A DNA stretch of 64,000 nucleotides from Cytophagales bacterium (GCA_004294445.1 REAZ01000011.1:58484-122483), one strand, 5' to 3'; counted from the first letter of the stretch, positions 18,178 through 27,584 are shown. Numbers and translations are program-made. The notes: a model not told the origin generated them from the sequence alone.

Positions 18178-19161
18178 TTACACCTTTGTATGCACTATTG
18201 GGTTTACAAAACCAAGTAGTTTTTCATTTTTCAGCCCTTTGATAACGTTCTGGGCGGCAATAAACGCCATATTAGCCCGCGTATCTATGGTGGCGGATGC
18301 TATGTGAGGTGTTACTATCGCATTAGGCAAGGTCAGCAATGGACTTTCGGAAGACATTGGTTCGGGATTGCTCACATCAAGCCCTGCCCCCCAAATCTCT
18401 CCCGCTGAAAGTGCTTCTATGAGGTCAGCCTCTTGGTGAATTTCCCCTCTGGCAGTATTGATAAAAATGGCACTTTTTTTCATCTGACGGAAGGCTTTTT
18501 TATCAAAAATACCTTTGGTGCCTTCGTTGAGGCTTGTATGTACCGAAATTACATCACTTTGGGCGAGCAATTCGTCAAAATCAACTTTTTTTGCACCAAA
18601 TTTTTTATCAATTTCTGGCTTTGCTGTATTGGAAAAGTACAAGATTTTCATACCAAAGGCTTGGTGGCAAAGTCTGGAAAACTCCTGCCCAATCCGCCCC
18701 ATGCCAACTATACCGAGTGTCCTGCCGCGCAAGTCTTGCCCCAAAAAGCCCATAGGCTCCCAATTTTTCCACTTACCCTCGCCAATACTGCGGTTGCTAT
18801 CCAAAATTTTTCGGGCTACGGCAAGCATGAGCGTAAAAGCATGGTCAGCAGTAGCTTCGCTAAGTACGTCAGGAGTGTTGCCAATAGGAATCCCCAACTC
18901 AGTAGCTGCGCCAATATCTATGTTGTTAAAACCAACAGCATAGTTAGTAATTACTTTTAAGTGCTTGTTTTTCAGCAAGAAATCCTTATTGATATTATCA
19001 CTTAGCATACAAATCAGGGCATCAGCCAATGCGGTGTGTTCTGCCAATTCCTCTTGGGTAGGCGGGATAGCACTTCCCCAAACTTTTACCTCTAATCCTG
19101 CACTTTTGAGCGTTTCAATGGCTCTATTGGGTATTCTACGGCTAATAAAAACTTTTTCCAT
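18178..19161 (-). CDS. D-2-hydroxyacid dehydrogenase (glyoxylate/hydroxypyruvate reductase type)
   Basis: A 327-residue NAD(P)-dependent enzyme that interconverts D-2-hydroxyacids and 2-oxoacids; the best fit is D-glycerate dehydrogenase/glyoxylate reductase. The Rossmann motif GIVGMGRIG is near residue 150. Catalytic Arg lies in NTARGEIHQE near 238, the Glu in the DVSNPEP segment near 267, and the His in TPHIASAT near 286. Length is normal for the family. It is divergent from trhO with 133 bp between them. Substrate preference is inferred from overall likeness only. Confidence 0.88.
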   Translation of the reverse strand: MEKVFISRRIPNRAIETLKSAGLEVKVWGSAIPPTQEELAEHTALADALICMLSDNINKDFLLKNKHLKVITNYAVGFNNIDIGAATELGIPIGNTPDVLSEATADHAFTLMLAVARKILDSNRSIGEGKWKNWEPMGFLGQDLRGRTLGIVGMGRIGQEFSRLCHQAFGMKILYFSNTAKPEIDKKFGAKKVDFDELLAQSDVISVHTSLNEGTKGIFDKKAFRQMKKSAIFINTARGEIHQEADLIEALSAGEIWGAGLDVSNPEPMSSESPLLTLPNAIVTPHIASATIDTRANMAFIAAQNVIKGLKNEKLLGFVNPIVHTKV

Positions 19162-19238
19162 TTAGTTTGCTTACTTATTTTGAACGCTAAAAGTACGCAG
19201 AAAAATAAAAAAATCTTCTTTTTTTGAGTCATTTTTTG

Positions 19239-19246
19239 TACATTTG
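19239..19246 (+). promoter_or_regulatory. Candidate -7 element for trhO
   Basis: TACATTTG at 19239-19246 matches the Bacteroidota -7 consensus and lies 49 nt before the trhO ATG. I see no clear -33 element at the usual distance. Confidence 0.45.
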
Positions 19247-19294
19247 CCACTTCAAAATTTAATCAATTATCACTAAGCCGAAACTTAGCCAAAG

Positions 19295-20251
19295 ATGAAA
19301 GACTATTCTATTTTACTTTATTACTGCTATACCCCTATCGAGAACCCCGAAGAATTTAGGGAGCAGCACCATTTTTTTTGTTTGGAACTCAATTTGCGCG
19401 GACGCATCATTGTCGCTCCCGAAGGGCTGAACGGCACAGTTTCAGGGCTAAAGGCAGACTGCCAAGCCTACATAGAACGCATGAAAGCCGATAGTCGGTT
19501 TGCCCAAATAGACTTCAAAGTTGAGGAAACGGAATCTCACGCATTTACCAAACTGCACGTAAGGACAAAACCTGAAATTGTTCATGTCGACCTTTTGCAT
19601 ATTGACCCTAACAAGCAGACGGGCAAGCATCTCTCTCCCGCCGAATTTAAGGCGATAAAAGACGAACAAGATGTAGTAATTCTTGATGTTCGCTCTAACT
19701 ACGAACACGCCGTTGGCAAGTTTAAAAATGCAGTAACACTTGACATAGAGAATTTTAGAGATTTTCCAGACAAGGTAAGCGAGCTTGAAAAGTACAAAGA
19801 TAAAAAGGTAATTACTTACTGCACAGGCGGTATCAAATGCGAAAAGGCAAGTGCTTTTCTCTTAGAAAAAGGCTTCAAAGACGTTTATCAATTACATGGC
19901 GGCATCATCAAATACGGCATAGAGCAGGGCGGAGAAGATTTTGAGGGGAAATGCTATGTTTTTGACAACCGAATAGTAACAGACATAAATAAAGTGAACC
20001 CAAAAGTGATTTCTACTTGCTTTGTTTGCGGGACTACTTGCGATAGAATGGTGAATTGTGCCAACCCTGTGTGCAACAATCATGTTCCTTTGTGTGAGAA
20101 ATGTGGTTGGGAAATGGAAGGCACTTGCTCTGCTGCGTGCAAGGAACACCACGAAAAACGCCCTTATGATGGTACGGGTTATTATCAGAAAAATACAAAT
20201 CACTACAACCCGTACAAGAACGTAAAGCGAGAGAAAAATTTAACAAGATAA
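19295..20251 (+). CDS. trhO: tRNA uridine(34) hydroxylase, rhodanese-type
   Basis: A 318-residue member of the TrhO/YceA family, which makes 5-hydroxyuridine at position 34 of tRNA in an oxygen-dependent reaction. An N-terminal acylphosphatase-like domain (about 5-95) precedes a rhodanese domain (about 115-215) whose active-site Cys176 is in YCTGGIKCEK, with the second conserved Cys at 182. A C-terminal Cys-rich segment (four to six Cys between about 245 and 290) is typical of the long bacterial form. An intrinsic terminator follows directly. Confidence 0.93.
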   Translation: MKDYSILLYYCYTPIENPEEFREQHHFFCLELNLRGRIIVAPEGLNGTVSGLKADCQAYIERMKADSRFAQIDFKVEETESHAFTKLHVRTKPEIVHVDLLHIDPNKQTGKHLSPAEFKAIKDEQDVVILDVRSNYEHAVGKFKNAVTLDIENFRDFPDKVSELEKYKDKKVITYCTGGIKCEKASAFLLEKGFKDVYQLHGGIIKYGIEQGGEDFEGKCYVFDNRIVTDINKVNPKVISTCFVCGTTCDRMVNCANPVCNNHVPLCEKCGWEMEGTCSAACKEHHEKRPYDGTGYYQKNTNHYNPYKNVKREKNLTR

Positions 20252-20258
20252 GAAAAGT

Positions 20259-20293
20259 AAAAAAGGAGCGATTTTAAAGTCGCTCCTTTTTTT
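20259..20293. terminator. Intrinsic terminator after trhO
   Basis: AAAAAAGGAGCGA (20259-20271) pairs with TCGCTCCTTTTTT (20280-20293). It is shared by the convergent gene that ends at 20299. Confidence 0.85.
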
Positions 20294-20298
20294 GTTTA

Positions 20299-21003
20299 TT
20301 ACTTCACAGTATATTTTTTTCTTAACTCCTCTATCTGGTCTTGCTTCAATTTTTGAAGTTTTTTCTCTTGGTCTTCTACCCATTTCATTTCGGGGTAATT
20401 CCCATTCGGATACTTCACCTTATAATAGACATAGTCCATATTGAACTCATGAAAAATATTTTTATAGACATCTTCTATCACCGAAAAGTTAGCACGTACA
20501 TTCTTTTTCAGTTCTTGTAATTTTTTATTTTCCCCAAGAATAATAGATTCAATGCCATCAAGTTCCTTCCGCATCTGTGCTTTGTTAATTTTCTTGGTAG
20601 TAACCTTGGGGCTGCTCGAAGAGGTATCTCCCCCTTTGATACTATGTATAATCTCTTTGAAAGCATCATCATCTATGAAAAAGTCATCATCATCATCTTT
20701 TGGTTTTATTACAAACCCAAGTACTGACTCGTTCTTAGCCAAAATATTGAGCATAAGATGTTGTTTCCAAAAAGTAATTTTCTCAAAATCATCTTTTGCC
20801 ATTGCCTTCCATTCTTTGCCATAATAAGCTACCCAAAGTGCGGAATCTACTGGGTTTGCCTCAAGTTTTGCCCACAAGTCAGGCTTTTTTAGCGGGTCTT
20901 TCACATTGCCATCTGCTGCCTGAGCAAGGCATGTAATAGAAGAAACGATAATTAAGAGTATAATACACAGTGAATTATATCTTTTTACAAACAAATGCTT
21001 CAT
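20299..21003 (-). CDS. Secreted hypothetical protein with an acidic cluster
   Basis: A 234-residue protein with no family I recognise. A signal peptide (about 8-28, ending near AQA) is followed by a helical N-domain, a run of Asp residues with Phe (about residues 100-110), then Ser/Lys-rich and helical charged segments. The ATG at 21003 is preferred over an upstream start at 21039 because it places the basic residues right before the signal helix. It is likely periplasmic. The Asp cluster might bind divalent cations, but this is speculation. Confidence 0.6.
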   Translation of the reverse strand: MKHLFVKRYNSLCIILLIIVSSITCLAQAADGNVKDPLKKPDLWAKLEANPVDSALWVAYYGKEWKAMAKDDFEKITFWKQHLMLNILAKNESVLGFVIKPKDDDDDFFIDDDAFKEIIHSIKGGDTSSSSPKVTTKKINKAQMRKELDGIESIILGENKKLQELKKNVRANFSVIEDVYKNIFHEFNMDYVYYKVKYPNGNYPEMKWVEDQEKKLQKLKQDQIEELRKKYTVK

Positions 21004-21182
21004 TGTAATACTTTCTATTTTTAGTACGCTTTTTAGCAAATCTTTTCACAGCAATATTTGTTGGCTAATGCTATCTGTTCGTATTTAATCAAATATTTAA
21101 CCAAAAAACTCACTCAGGGTATTTAGTTTCAAAATTTTGCCGCAAGGTACACATTTTTTATTTGTTTTACCAAATAAAAAGC

Positions 21183-21860
21183 CTAACTCCCTACAGAGCG
21201 AGAGCGACTTGAACTACCAAAAAAGCCACTGCTGGAACTTCTTGGACGCGAGGAAACCGAGTTTTTTAATGTCGTATTTGCATTAAAAGAGCGGTTATAA
21301 GACTCTGGCGAATGGTAAAAATGTGGAGGGGCATACTGATAATGACTCCTGCCAAGCATATTACCCATCGCACTATAGAAAAGAATCGTGCTGAGGTTAC
21401 TACCCCCGCTATGGGACTGATAGTGCGAAGTACTATTGTCGTTGTAGTTGGTAGCAGTACTATTTGTAGGAACACTCACCTTGGTAGTGCTACTTGTCTT
21501 TGCAACCGTATCTATCTGATTTTGAGCCATAGAAACAGTAGTATCAGGGGCTTGTTGGGAAAGAAGTTGCTGTGCTTCCTCGATAGTAAGCACTTTAGTA
21601 GTCCCGTTAAGGTAGTTGATATAGGCTTGGGATGCTTGATTTTCCTCTCCTACTTCCTCATGCGTAATCTGAAACTCATTTGGCTGCACTTCCTGAATAT
21701 AAGTCTGTACACTTTTTGTATGAGTTAATTCGCTTCCCTCGTCTTCGCTACCACAGCTTTGGAGCATAGCAGAACCGCCCAACAAAGCAAACATGAGCGT
21801 ACCCCCAATAGTTATATCTTTGATTTTGCGAATAATAGCATTCTTTCTGATAAGTGTCAT
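21183..21860 (-). CDS. Putative lipoprotein resembling the YgiB/DUF1190 family
   Basis: A 225-residue lipoprotein. A basic N-terminus and hydrophobic segment end in a Leu-Gln-Ser-Cys lipobox near residue 36. After an acidic stretch come a Thr/Ser-rich region, a Gly-Asn-Met-Leu-Gly-Arg patch (residues about 165-170) and a Ser/Arg/Gly tail that ends GFFGSSSRSRSVGS. The order (lipobox, low-complexity linker, MxGRxx patch, GGFG/Ser-rich tail) is reminiscent of E. coli YgiB, whose function is unknown; the resemblance is by eye and not decisive. The ATG at 21860 is used instead of the extended start at 21902. Confidence 0.6.
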   Translation of the reverse strand: MTLIRKNAIIRKIKDITIGGTLMFALLGGSAMLQSCGSEDEGSELTHTKSVQTYIQEVQPNEFQITHEEVGEENQASQAYINYLNGTTKVLTIEEAQQLLSQQAPDTTVSMAQNQIDTVAKTSSTTKVSVPTNSTATNYNDNSTSHYQSHSGGSNLSTILFYSAMGNMLGRSHYQYAPPHFYHSPESYNRSFNANTTLKNSVSSRPRSSSSGFFGSSSRSRSVGS

Positions 21861-21978
21861 ATCTTTATGTTTTGTTTTGGAAATCAAAAGTAAATAACTC
21901 AAAAAAACGAATATAGTGGAGTAAATCCCTATTTTTATATTTTACGCAAAACTACAAAATTTGTTTTTAAAACTTTCT

Positions 21979-23055
21979 CTACTTGTTTTTATCTTCAAAA
22001 CTAATCTCTGTAGTCGGTAATAACTCTCGCAATCTTTCTTGCTCATTGCCTGCTATTTTATTATAGCCCAAATCTAAGTGCTTCAGGTTTTTCAATTTAC
22101 CAATTGCTTTGGGCATTGTAGTCAGGAGATTATAACGCAACTCCAGTGTTTCCAAATTGGTGAGTTCGGTAATCTCGTTTGGCAAAATCGTCAATTTATT
22201 GCTTACCAAAGACAAGAATTGTAGTTTTTTTAACTTTCCTATTTCAGCAGGTACGGTATGTATCTGGTTTGTCCACAGAGAAAGTTGCTCTAAGTTTTGC
22301 CAATTAGCAATGCCCTTAGGTAAGGCAACTATCTGGTTATCTTGGAGATTTAACTGCCTAAGATTGATTAGCTGGACTAATTGGGTAGGGAGGGTTTTTA
22401 GCTCATTGCCTTGTAGCTGTAGCGATTCGAGGTTTTTAAGTTTACCAAGCTCGGCAGGAAGTAACGTTAGTTGGTTGTTATAGAAAAAAAGAGATTCTAA
22501 GTTTATCAATTTCCCTATTTCCGAATTAATAGCCATCAAATGATTTTCACCCAAAGACAATACTTTCAAACTTTGCAAGGCACTAATTTCATCAGGTAGG
22601 CTCGATAGCTCATTATTTCTCATCTCTAATTCTACCAAACCCGTTAAGCGCGAAATGTCCGCAGAAAGATGATTCTTGAGTAGGTTATAAGACATATCTA
22701 ACACTCGCAAATTTACCAAGCCTATTATTTCCTTAGGGAGATGAGAAAATTGATTGCGGTGCAGAATGAGTTTCTGCAAATTTCGCAACTGTGCTATTTC
22801 GGCGGGCAAAACAGTAAGTTGATTTTCAGATAAATCTAAGATTTGTAAATTTTTTAGCCCTCCAATAGTCGCGGGCAAAGAAGTCATTTTTTGCCCCGAC
22901 AAAGACAACTTCACTACTTTATCGGCTTGTTTCAGGGCTTCCTCCAAAGAAGTAAAGTTAGTTACTCCTTCTAACTGCTCATCTGTGAGGAGTTGTTGGG
23001 AAAAAAGCAGTGAGGGAAAGAGAACAATGCACAAGGAAAATATAAGGTTTTTCAT
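21979..23055 (-). CDS. Secreted leucine-rich-repeat protein
   Basis: A 358-residue protein: a signal peptide (1-19) then about twelve to thirteen leucine-rich repeats of 23 residues (about 45-345) with the pattern LPxEIxxLxNLxxLxLxxNxL, the bacterial/plant-like SDS22/PidL style. There is no other domain. It probably acts at the cell surface or periplasm in protein-protein contacts. It is a single gene divergent from the serine hydrolase gene. A distinct LRR occurs in the Roc-COR pseudogene at 62483. Confidence 0.9.
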   Translation of the reverse strand: MKNLIFSLCIVLFPSLLFSQQLLTDEQLEGVTNFTSLEEALKQADKVVKLSLSGQKMTSLPATIGGLKNLQILDLSENQLTVLPAEIAQLRNLQKLILHRNQFSHLPKEIIGLVNLRVLDMSYNLLKNHLSADISRLTGLVELEMRNNELSSLPDEISALQSLKVLSLGENHLMAINSEIGKLINLESLFFYNNQLTLLPAELGKLKNLESLQLQGNELKTLPTQLVQLINLRQLNLQDNQIVALPKGIANWQNLEQLSLWTNQIHTVPAEIGKLKKLQFLSLVSNKLTILPNEITELTNLETLELRYNLLTTMPKAIGKLKNLKHLDLGYNKIAGNEQERLRELLPTTEISFEDKNK

Positions 23056-23163
23056 ATCTATTGGGGCAGTTTTTAATTTTTTTCATAAATCTAAAAAATA
23101 TTACATTATAATTCACTTATTTTAAGCAAAAATATGCCCAAAATAAATAAGGATTTACAAATT

Positions 23164-24999
23164 ATGAAGGATAAATTAAGAATAAAAACAAAATTACTGC
23201 TATTTAGATGCTTGCTAATAAGCCTTTTGCCTTTTTTACCTACGCTTTTAGTAGCTCAAGCCAATATCCCCACTGCCGCTGACAGTATTTGGGCATATCG
23301 GCAGGCTGTAGAACAGAAAATCACGCTCCTCAAAAACAAGGATAATCTCCTGCCTCTGAAAGACTTGGATAAGCAAAAAGTCAGCATTGATGGCACTACA
23401 AACAAAATAAATGAATTTTACGACAGAGCAAAAAGCTATACTACTATCTATGCAAATGGGCAGTCCAATATCAATAAGATGCAGTCTATCACATTTATTT
23501 GCCTGGCAGCAAATGAGTTAGCAGATTTTAAGCCCCAAAATAACAAGAAAAATCAAAATTTAGTATTAGTGTTTTTTGGCTCATCAGAGGCACTTGCTCG
23601 CCTCAAAGATTTCAGCAGTTTTACGGCAGTTGTCCTTGCCCACAGCAGCGACAGCTACACCCAAGATATTACCGCACAGGCTATTTTTGGGGCTATTCCC
23701 TTCAAAGGCACACTTGCGGAGGAAATTTCTCCCTCTTTCAAAAAAGGAGATGGCATTGCTACAGAATCGCTCAAAAGATTAAAATATACCGTTCCCGAAG
23801 AGCTTGGCATCAGGTCTGAATGGCTCAAAAAAGCGGATTCTATTGCCTTAGTAGCAATTCAGAAACAGGCTACGCCAAGCATACAAATTCTGGTTGCCAA
23901 AGATGGCAAAGTCTTCTATCACAAGGCTTTTGGCTACCAAACTTACGATAGTATCACCCCCGCAAACTTAGAAAATATCTACGATTTGGCTTCGGTGAGC
24001 AAGATTTCGACCGCTATTCCCGCCCTGATGAAACTCTCTGACGAAAAAAAGTTTGACATAGACAAGACCTTAGCCGATTACTTTAAAAGAGCAAAAAATA
24101 GCAATAAAAAAAATATCGTTATTCGCCAAATACTTACGCATCAGTCGGGGCTGCGAGCATGGATTCCCTTTTGGCAAAACACATTAGTAGCCGCCAAAAA
24201 TACTAATAACCAATCAGTTATAAAAGTTTTAGACCCAAAAGTTTTTCAGTCCAAAAAGTCAGGGCGTTTTCCTTACCAAGTAGCTGAAAATCTGTTTATT
24301 CAGAAAAAATATTTTCAAAAAAACATCGTCAAGCAAATTTTGGAGTCGCCCATTGCCGAGAAAAAGGAGTATGTCTATAGCGATTTGTCGTACTACCTCT
24401 ACCCCGAAGTGATAAAAAAACTGACGAAAAAAAACGTGGTTGATTTTTTAGATGATACCTTCTACAAACCTTTGGGAGCAAGTACGCTCACTTATAATCC
24501 TTTGCAAAAGTTTGAAAAACAACGCATTATCCCTACCGAATACGATTCCTTATTTCGCAAGCAGCTTATTCAGGGCTACGTGCATGACGAGGGAGCGGCG
24601 ATGCTCGGCGGCATTTCTACCCACGCAGGGCTTTTTGGTACTTCTAACGATTTGGCAAAACTCCTGCAAATGTACTTGCAAAATGGCTATTATGGTGGAA
24701 AGCAGTACCTTAGCCCCGAAATATTGGCAGAGTTTACCCGATGCCAATTCTGCCCAACTAACCTACGCGGCGTTGGCTTTGACCGACAGCGAGGGACAAA
24801 CGCCGCCAAAAGTGTTTCCGAGCAAAGCTACGGACATTCGGGCTTTACGGGCAATTTGGTTTGGATAGACCCCGCCAATGGCTTGCTATACATTTTTTTG
24901 AGCAATCGGGTATATCCGACAAGAAACAACAGCCGAATTTCAGATTTGAACATCAGAACGGACATACAAGAAGTCTTTTATGAGGTGCTAAGAAAGTAA
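23164..24999 (+). CDS. Serine beta-lactamase-like hydrolase with an N-terminal GH3 C-domain remnant
   Basis: A secreted protein of about 611 residues. After the signal peptide (about 8-32), residues about 40-200 resemble the C-terminal sandwich domain of family 3 glycosidases (ITLLKNKDNLLPLKD opening, later VLVFFGS...VVLAH...GxIPFKG). Residues about 210-605 are a class C beta-lactamase/transpeptidase-like domain: SxxK at Ser277-Lys280 (ASVSK), a Tyr-Ser-Asp equivalent of YxN near 369, and GHSG-like segment near 560. Known Bacteroidota fusions carry a complete GH3 barrel before these parts; the barrel is absent here. The ATG at 23164 is chosen because it positions the signal helix; 23134 is possible. 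Confidence 0.85.
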   Translation: MKDKLRIKTKLLLFRCLLISLLPFLPTLLVAQANIPTAADSIWAYRQAVEQKITLLKNKDNLLPLKDLDKQKVSIDGTTNKINEFYDRAKSYTTIYANGQSNINKMQSITFICLAANELADFKPQNNKKNQNLVLVFFGSSEALARLKDFSSFTAVVLAHSSDSYTQDITAQAIFGAIPFKGTLAEEISPSFKKGDGIATESLKRLKYTVPEELGIRSEWLKKADSIALVAIQKQATPSIQILVAKDGKVFYHKAFGYQTYDSITPANLENIYDLASVSKISTAIPALMKLSDEKKFDIDKTLADYFKRAKNSNKKNIVIRQILTHQSGLRAWIPFWQNTLVAAKNTNNQSVIKVLDPKVFQSKKSGRFPYQVAENLFIQKKYFQKNIVKQILESPIAEKKEYVYSDLSYYLYPEVIKKLTKKNVVDFLDDTFYKPLGASTLTYNPLQKFEKQRIIPTEYDSLFRKQLIQGYVHDEGAAMLGGISTHAGLFGTSNDLAKLLQMYLQNGYYGGKQYLSPEILAEFTRCQFCPTNLRGVGFDRQRGTNAAKSVSEQSYGHSGFTGNLVWIDPANGLLYIFLSNRVYPTRNNSRISDLNIRTDIQEVFYEVLRK

Positions 25000-25005
25000 A
25001 AACTA

Positions 25006-25536
25006 TCACTCCAAATTTTTTACCATCGAGTACATTCCTCTGTATTCCTCTTTCATCTGCTCGAAAGTGAGGTATTTTCTGCCCGCTTTCTCAAAGCCCA
25101 TTTTTTGGTAGAACTTGATGGAGTCTGTGCTGCTATCCATCACATAAAGAAACAGATGGGTTTTTCGGAGGAGCTTGGCTTGTTCCACTGCAAAGTCCAT
25201 CAGGGCTTTGCCTAAGCCCTTGCCCTGCACCTCTTTGAGTAGGTAAATCCGCTCTACTTCGAGTCCGTTGGGGTGTGGGTAGTCAGGCAGGGCAGCATTT
25301 AGGTTGATTTTCAGATACCCTACAGGCTCGCCTTCGAGGAAAATAAAATAAAACTTTGAGTTGGGATTTTCTATCTCCCTTCGTAGCTGGGCTGCATTGT
25401 ATTTTTCCCGCTGATACCACTCGCCTTGCTCGTGCCAGAGGTACAAGAAAAATTGGGGATAAATACGCAGGCAAAGAGCTGAAAGTTGCTCTGCATCAGT
25501 GGTTTGAAGAATTTTAATTTGTGTGTTAAGTGTCAT
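25006..25536 (-). CDS. GNAT-family N-acetyltransferase
   Basis: A 176-residue acetyltransferase using acetyl-CoA. The GNAT core is clear: beta4 VERIYLLKEVQGKGLGKALMD, with the Q/RxxGxG/A acetyl-CoA loop at about residues 105-110, and the C-terminal IKFYQKMGFEKAGR motif. The substrate is unknown. The ATG at 25536 is preferred: an upstream start at 25593 would overlap the preceding gene by 52 bp. The gap to the upstream PD-(D/E)XK-like gene is 5 bp, so the two form an operon. Confidence 0.88.
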   Translation of the reverse strand: MTLNTQIKILQTTDAEQLSALCLRIYPQFFLYLWHEQGEWYQREKYNAAQLRREIENPNSKFYFIFLEGEPVGYLKINLNAALPDYPHPNGLEVERIYLLKEVQGKGLGKALMDFAVEQAKLLRKTHLFLYVMDSSTDSIKFYQKMGFEKAGRKYLTFEQMKEEYRGMYSMVKNLE

Positions 25537-25541
25537 TTTTT

Positions 25542-26108
25542 TTAATCTGTTTGCGGTCTTAAAAACATGGTTCTGTTTGCAGCCTCTTGCCACATAAAAG
25601 GGACATCTCCGTTATCAACTACCCAACATTCGCCTTGCTGCCCCGTGATGAAATCGTGCCAGTGTGTCGCCTCCGCACACAAGCCCAAGCGATAGCTATT
25701 CCCCAAAAATACGCCTACTACGGCAGGGCTAATGAGCATTTCATTTCCTGCTTCTTTGCTGATGATTTTGCCAATAGCGTATAGCTCATCGCCCCTTCCC
25801 GCCAATGCACCGTTATATGGTCTTATCTCGTTGGTGAGGAGCAAAACCGCTTTGCAGATGCCCGCCAATACGTATTCAAAATAAAATTCGTCTTTGTGGA
25901 AATAAGAAAGTTGCGGTTTTACTTCGACTAACATAGGCGAACTTTCCTCGATGAGAAAGTCGGGAGTCCAGCCGTTCAAATCGAGCGGCTCATATTCTGT
26001 TTTCCACTCGGCTAAGTCGAAAAATGCCGCCCAGCGTGCCTCTAAGCGTGAGCGATACAGCCGCCCTTTGTAGTGCGTAGGAATAGGTTTAATTGGGTAC
26101 TCCATCAT
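25542..26108 (-). CDS. PD-(D/E)XK nuclease-like protein
   Basis: A 188-residue soluble protein. The first 70 residues look like a restriction-endonuclease-like fold: a Tyr-x-Ser-Arg-Leu-Glu-Ala-Arg-Trp helix (Glu23), then Pro-Asp50-Phe-Leu-Ile, then Val-Glu62-Val-Lys64. This spacing of Glu...PD...ExK is the catalytic core of the PD-(D/E)XK superfamily and resembles small phage or plasmid proteins of that group. The C-terminal half is unassigned. Nuclease activity is an inference. It precedes a GNAT gene by 5 bp. Confidence 0.7.
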   Translation of the reverse strand: MMEYPIKPIPTHYKGRLYRSRLEARWAAFFDLAEWKTEYEPLDLNGWTPDFLIEESSPMLVEVKPQLSYFHKDEFYFEYVLAGICKAVLLLTNEIRPYNGALAGRGDELYAIGKIISKEAGNEMLISPAVVGVFLGNSYRLGLCAEATHWHDFITGQQGECWVVDNGDVPFMWQEAANRTMFLRPQTD

Positions 26109-26277
26109 AGCGTTGGTTTAAAAGTTGAACCAAATTTTATGTAACTTGCTATTTTTAAAGCCTTTACTACAAAAATAAAAATTGGAATGTGTAAAACTGC
26201 TTAAAAATAAATTAATTATTGAAAAAAATTACAAAAAATTCAATAAAAATATTTAAACTAACTCATTTTTCCTTAAT

Positions 26278-26883
26278 CTATCCCACAAGATTTAAAAAAT
26301 TTTCTAAGATTTTAGCCCCAACTTCTCCGCTTTTTTCGGTATGAAACTGCAAAGCATAAAAATTATCTTTGTGGAGTGCGGCACTGAAATCATGGATATA
26401 ATCGGTCTTAGCGATGGTATAGGGGCTTAATTCTGCATAGTAGCTATGCACAAAATATACGTAATTTTCGGCAGGTAGCCCCGCAAAAAGTTTCCCTTCC
26501 AAGCTGTGTAGCTTATTCCAGCCCATTTGTGGGACTTTGAATTTCTGTGTCAGATTTTCAGGCTCAAACCGCCTGACTGCTACATCGAAAACACCCATAC
26601 AAGCCACATCATTTTCCTCGGAATGTTTGCATAGCAGTTGCAGCCCTACACAAATACCTAATACAGGCTGTTTTAAATCCTTGATAAGCGTATCTAAACC
26701 TCTCTCTATGAGGTAGTTCATGGCAGAACTTGCCTCGCCTACCCCTGGGAAAATCACCTTGTCGGCACTGCGAATTTCATCAGGATTATCCGTGATAAGT
26801 GGCATCACTCCCAAGCGTTCCAAAGCATAGCTTACCGACTGTGTGTTGCCTGCATTGTATTTAATAATAACTATTTTAGACAT
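26278..26883 (-). CDS. hisH: Imidazole glycerol phosphate synthase glutaminase subunit
   Basis: A 201-residue class I glutamine amidotransferase that supplies ammonia to HisF in histidine biosynthesis. The nucleophile Cys78 is in LGICVGLQLL; the other triad members are His181 and Glu183 in LQFHTEKSGEVG. The oxyanion-side PGVGE motif is near residue 46. Length is normal. No other his gene is in the window, so the pathway is dispersed in this genome. Confidence 0.95.
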   Translation of the reverse strand: MSKIVIIKYNAGNTQSVSYALERLGVMPLITDNPDEIRSADKVIFPGVGEASSAMNYLIERGLDTLIKDLKQPVLGICVGLQLLCKHSEENDVACMGVFDVAVRRFEPENLTQKFKVPQMGWNKLHSLEGKLFAGLPAENYVYFVHSYYAELSPYTIAKTDYIHDFSAALHKDNFYALQFHTEKSGEVGAKILENFLNLVG

Positions 26884-26914
26884 CTTAATTGATTGAAAAA
26901 TTATTACTCTTTGG

Positions 26915-26922
26915 CAAATGTA
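26915..26922 (-). promoter_or_regulatory. Candidate -7 element for hisH
   Basis: On the minus strand TACATTTG (26922-26915) lies 32 bp before the hisH ATG and matches the Bacteroidota -7 consensus. No clear -33 partner was seen. Confidence 0.4.
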
Positions 26923-26999
26923 AGTATTTAAGGTATAAAGTTTGTTTTACTTTGTGCCTAAACACAAATTAATTACGGTATTTTACATTTAAAACACTT

Positions 27000-27584
27000 A
27001 TGTCAAAAACATTTTTCGCATCAATTTTCGCTTTCTTGTTTTTCAGTTTGATTTTCGCAAATAGGGCTATCTCTCAAAATCAGCAAAAGGATATTCCTAA
27101 AATGACACGCAAGTCCGTAGCTCGCACCATCACAATACTTATGCCTGACGATTTTCGCACCATGACCGACCAAGAGCTTGCTGCAAAGTATTTTACTTAT
27201 CGGAAGCCCGTTGCCATGTTTACCAACCAAGACCAGACCGTAGATTTTGGTTTCAATGTTTCCGCTACCCGATGGAGCTATGACGATTTGGAACTTTTAC
27301 AAAAATTCTATAAATCTACTATTCAGAACCTATACACCAATATTACCATGCTCCAAGAAGGGATTAAAGAAATAAACAAGAAAAAATACATTGTTTTTGA
27401 GTTTGTTTCCGAAGTAAATCCAGATAAAAATAACCCAATACAGCAAACAAAACGGGCTTATACTTATTTGCTTTACACCATAGTAGAGGAAGAAGTCTAT
27501 ATTTTCAACTTTACTACTCCCGCAGGCGTGCGAAATTACTGGTCGCCGATAGCAGGGCAGATGATGAAAAGTTTGAAACTCTAA
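27000..27584 (+). CDS. Secreted hypothetical protein
   Basis: A 194-residue protein with a signal peptide (about 5-25). The mature part alternates short strands and helices, with a MPDDFRTMTDQELAAKY segment, a FGFNVS strand and a C-terminal half that ends AGQMMKSLKL. The overall pattern (a PsbP/DcrB-like sandwich of about 150 residues) is suggestive but I cannot assign it. It is probably periplasmic. Single gene, divergent from hisH. Confidence 0.65.
   Translation: MSKTFFASIFAFLFFSLIFANRAISQNQQKDIPKMTRKSVARTITILMPDDFRTMTDQELAAKYFTYRKPVAMFTNQDQTVDFGFNVSATRWSYDDLELLQKFYKSTIQNLYTNITMLQEGIKEINKKKYIVFEFVSEVNPDKNNPIQQTKRAYTYLLYTIVEEEVYIFNFTTPAGVRNYWSPIAGQMMKSLKL

Noticed and set aside
18433..18960. 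175-codon plus-strand open frame
   Set aside because: Antisense to the D-2-hydroxyacid dehydrogenase, with no recognisable protein features.
25536..25593. Longer N-terminus for the GNAT protein
   Set aside because: It would overlap the upstream gene by 52 bp and adds residues not seen in GNAT N-termini.
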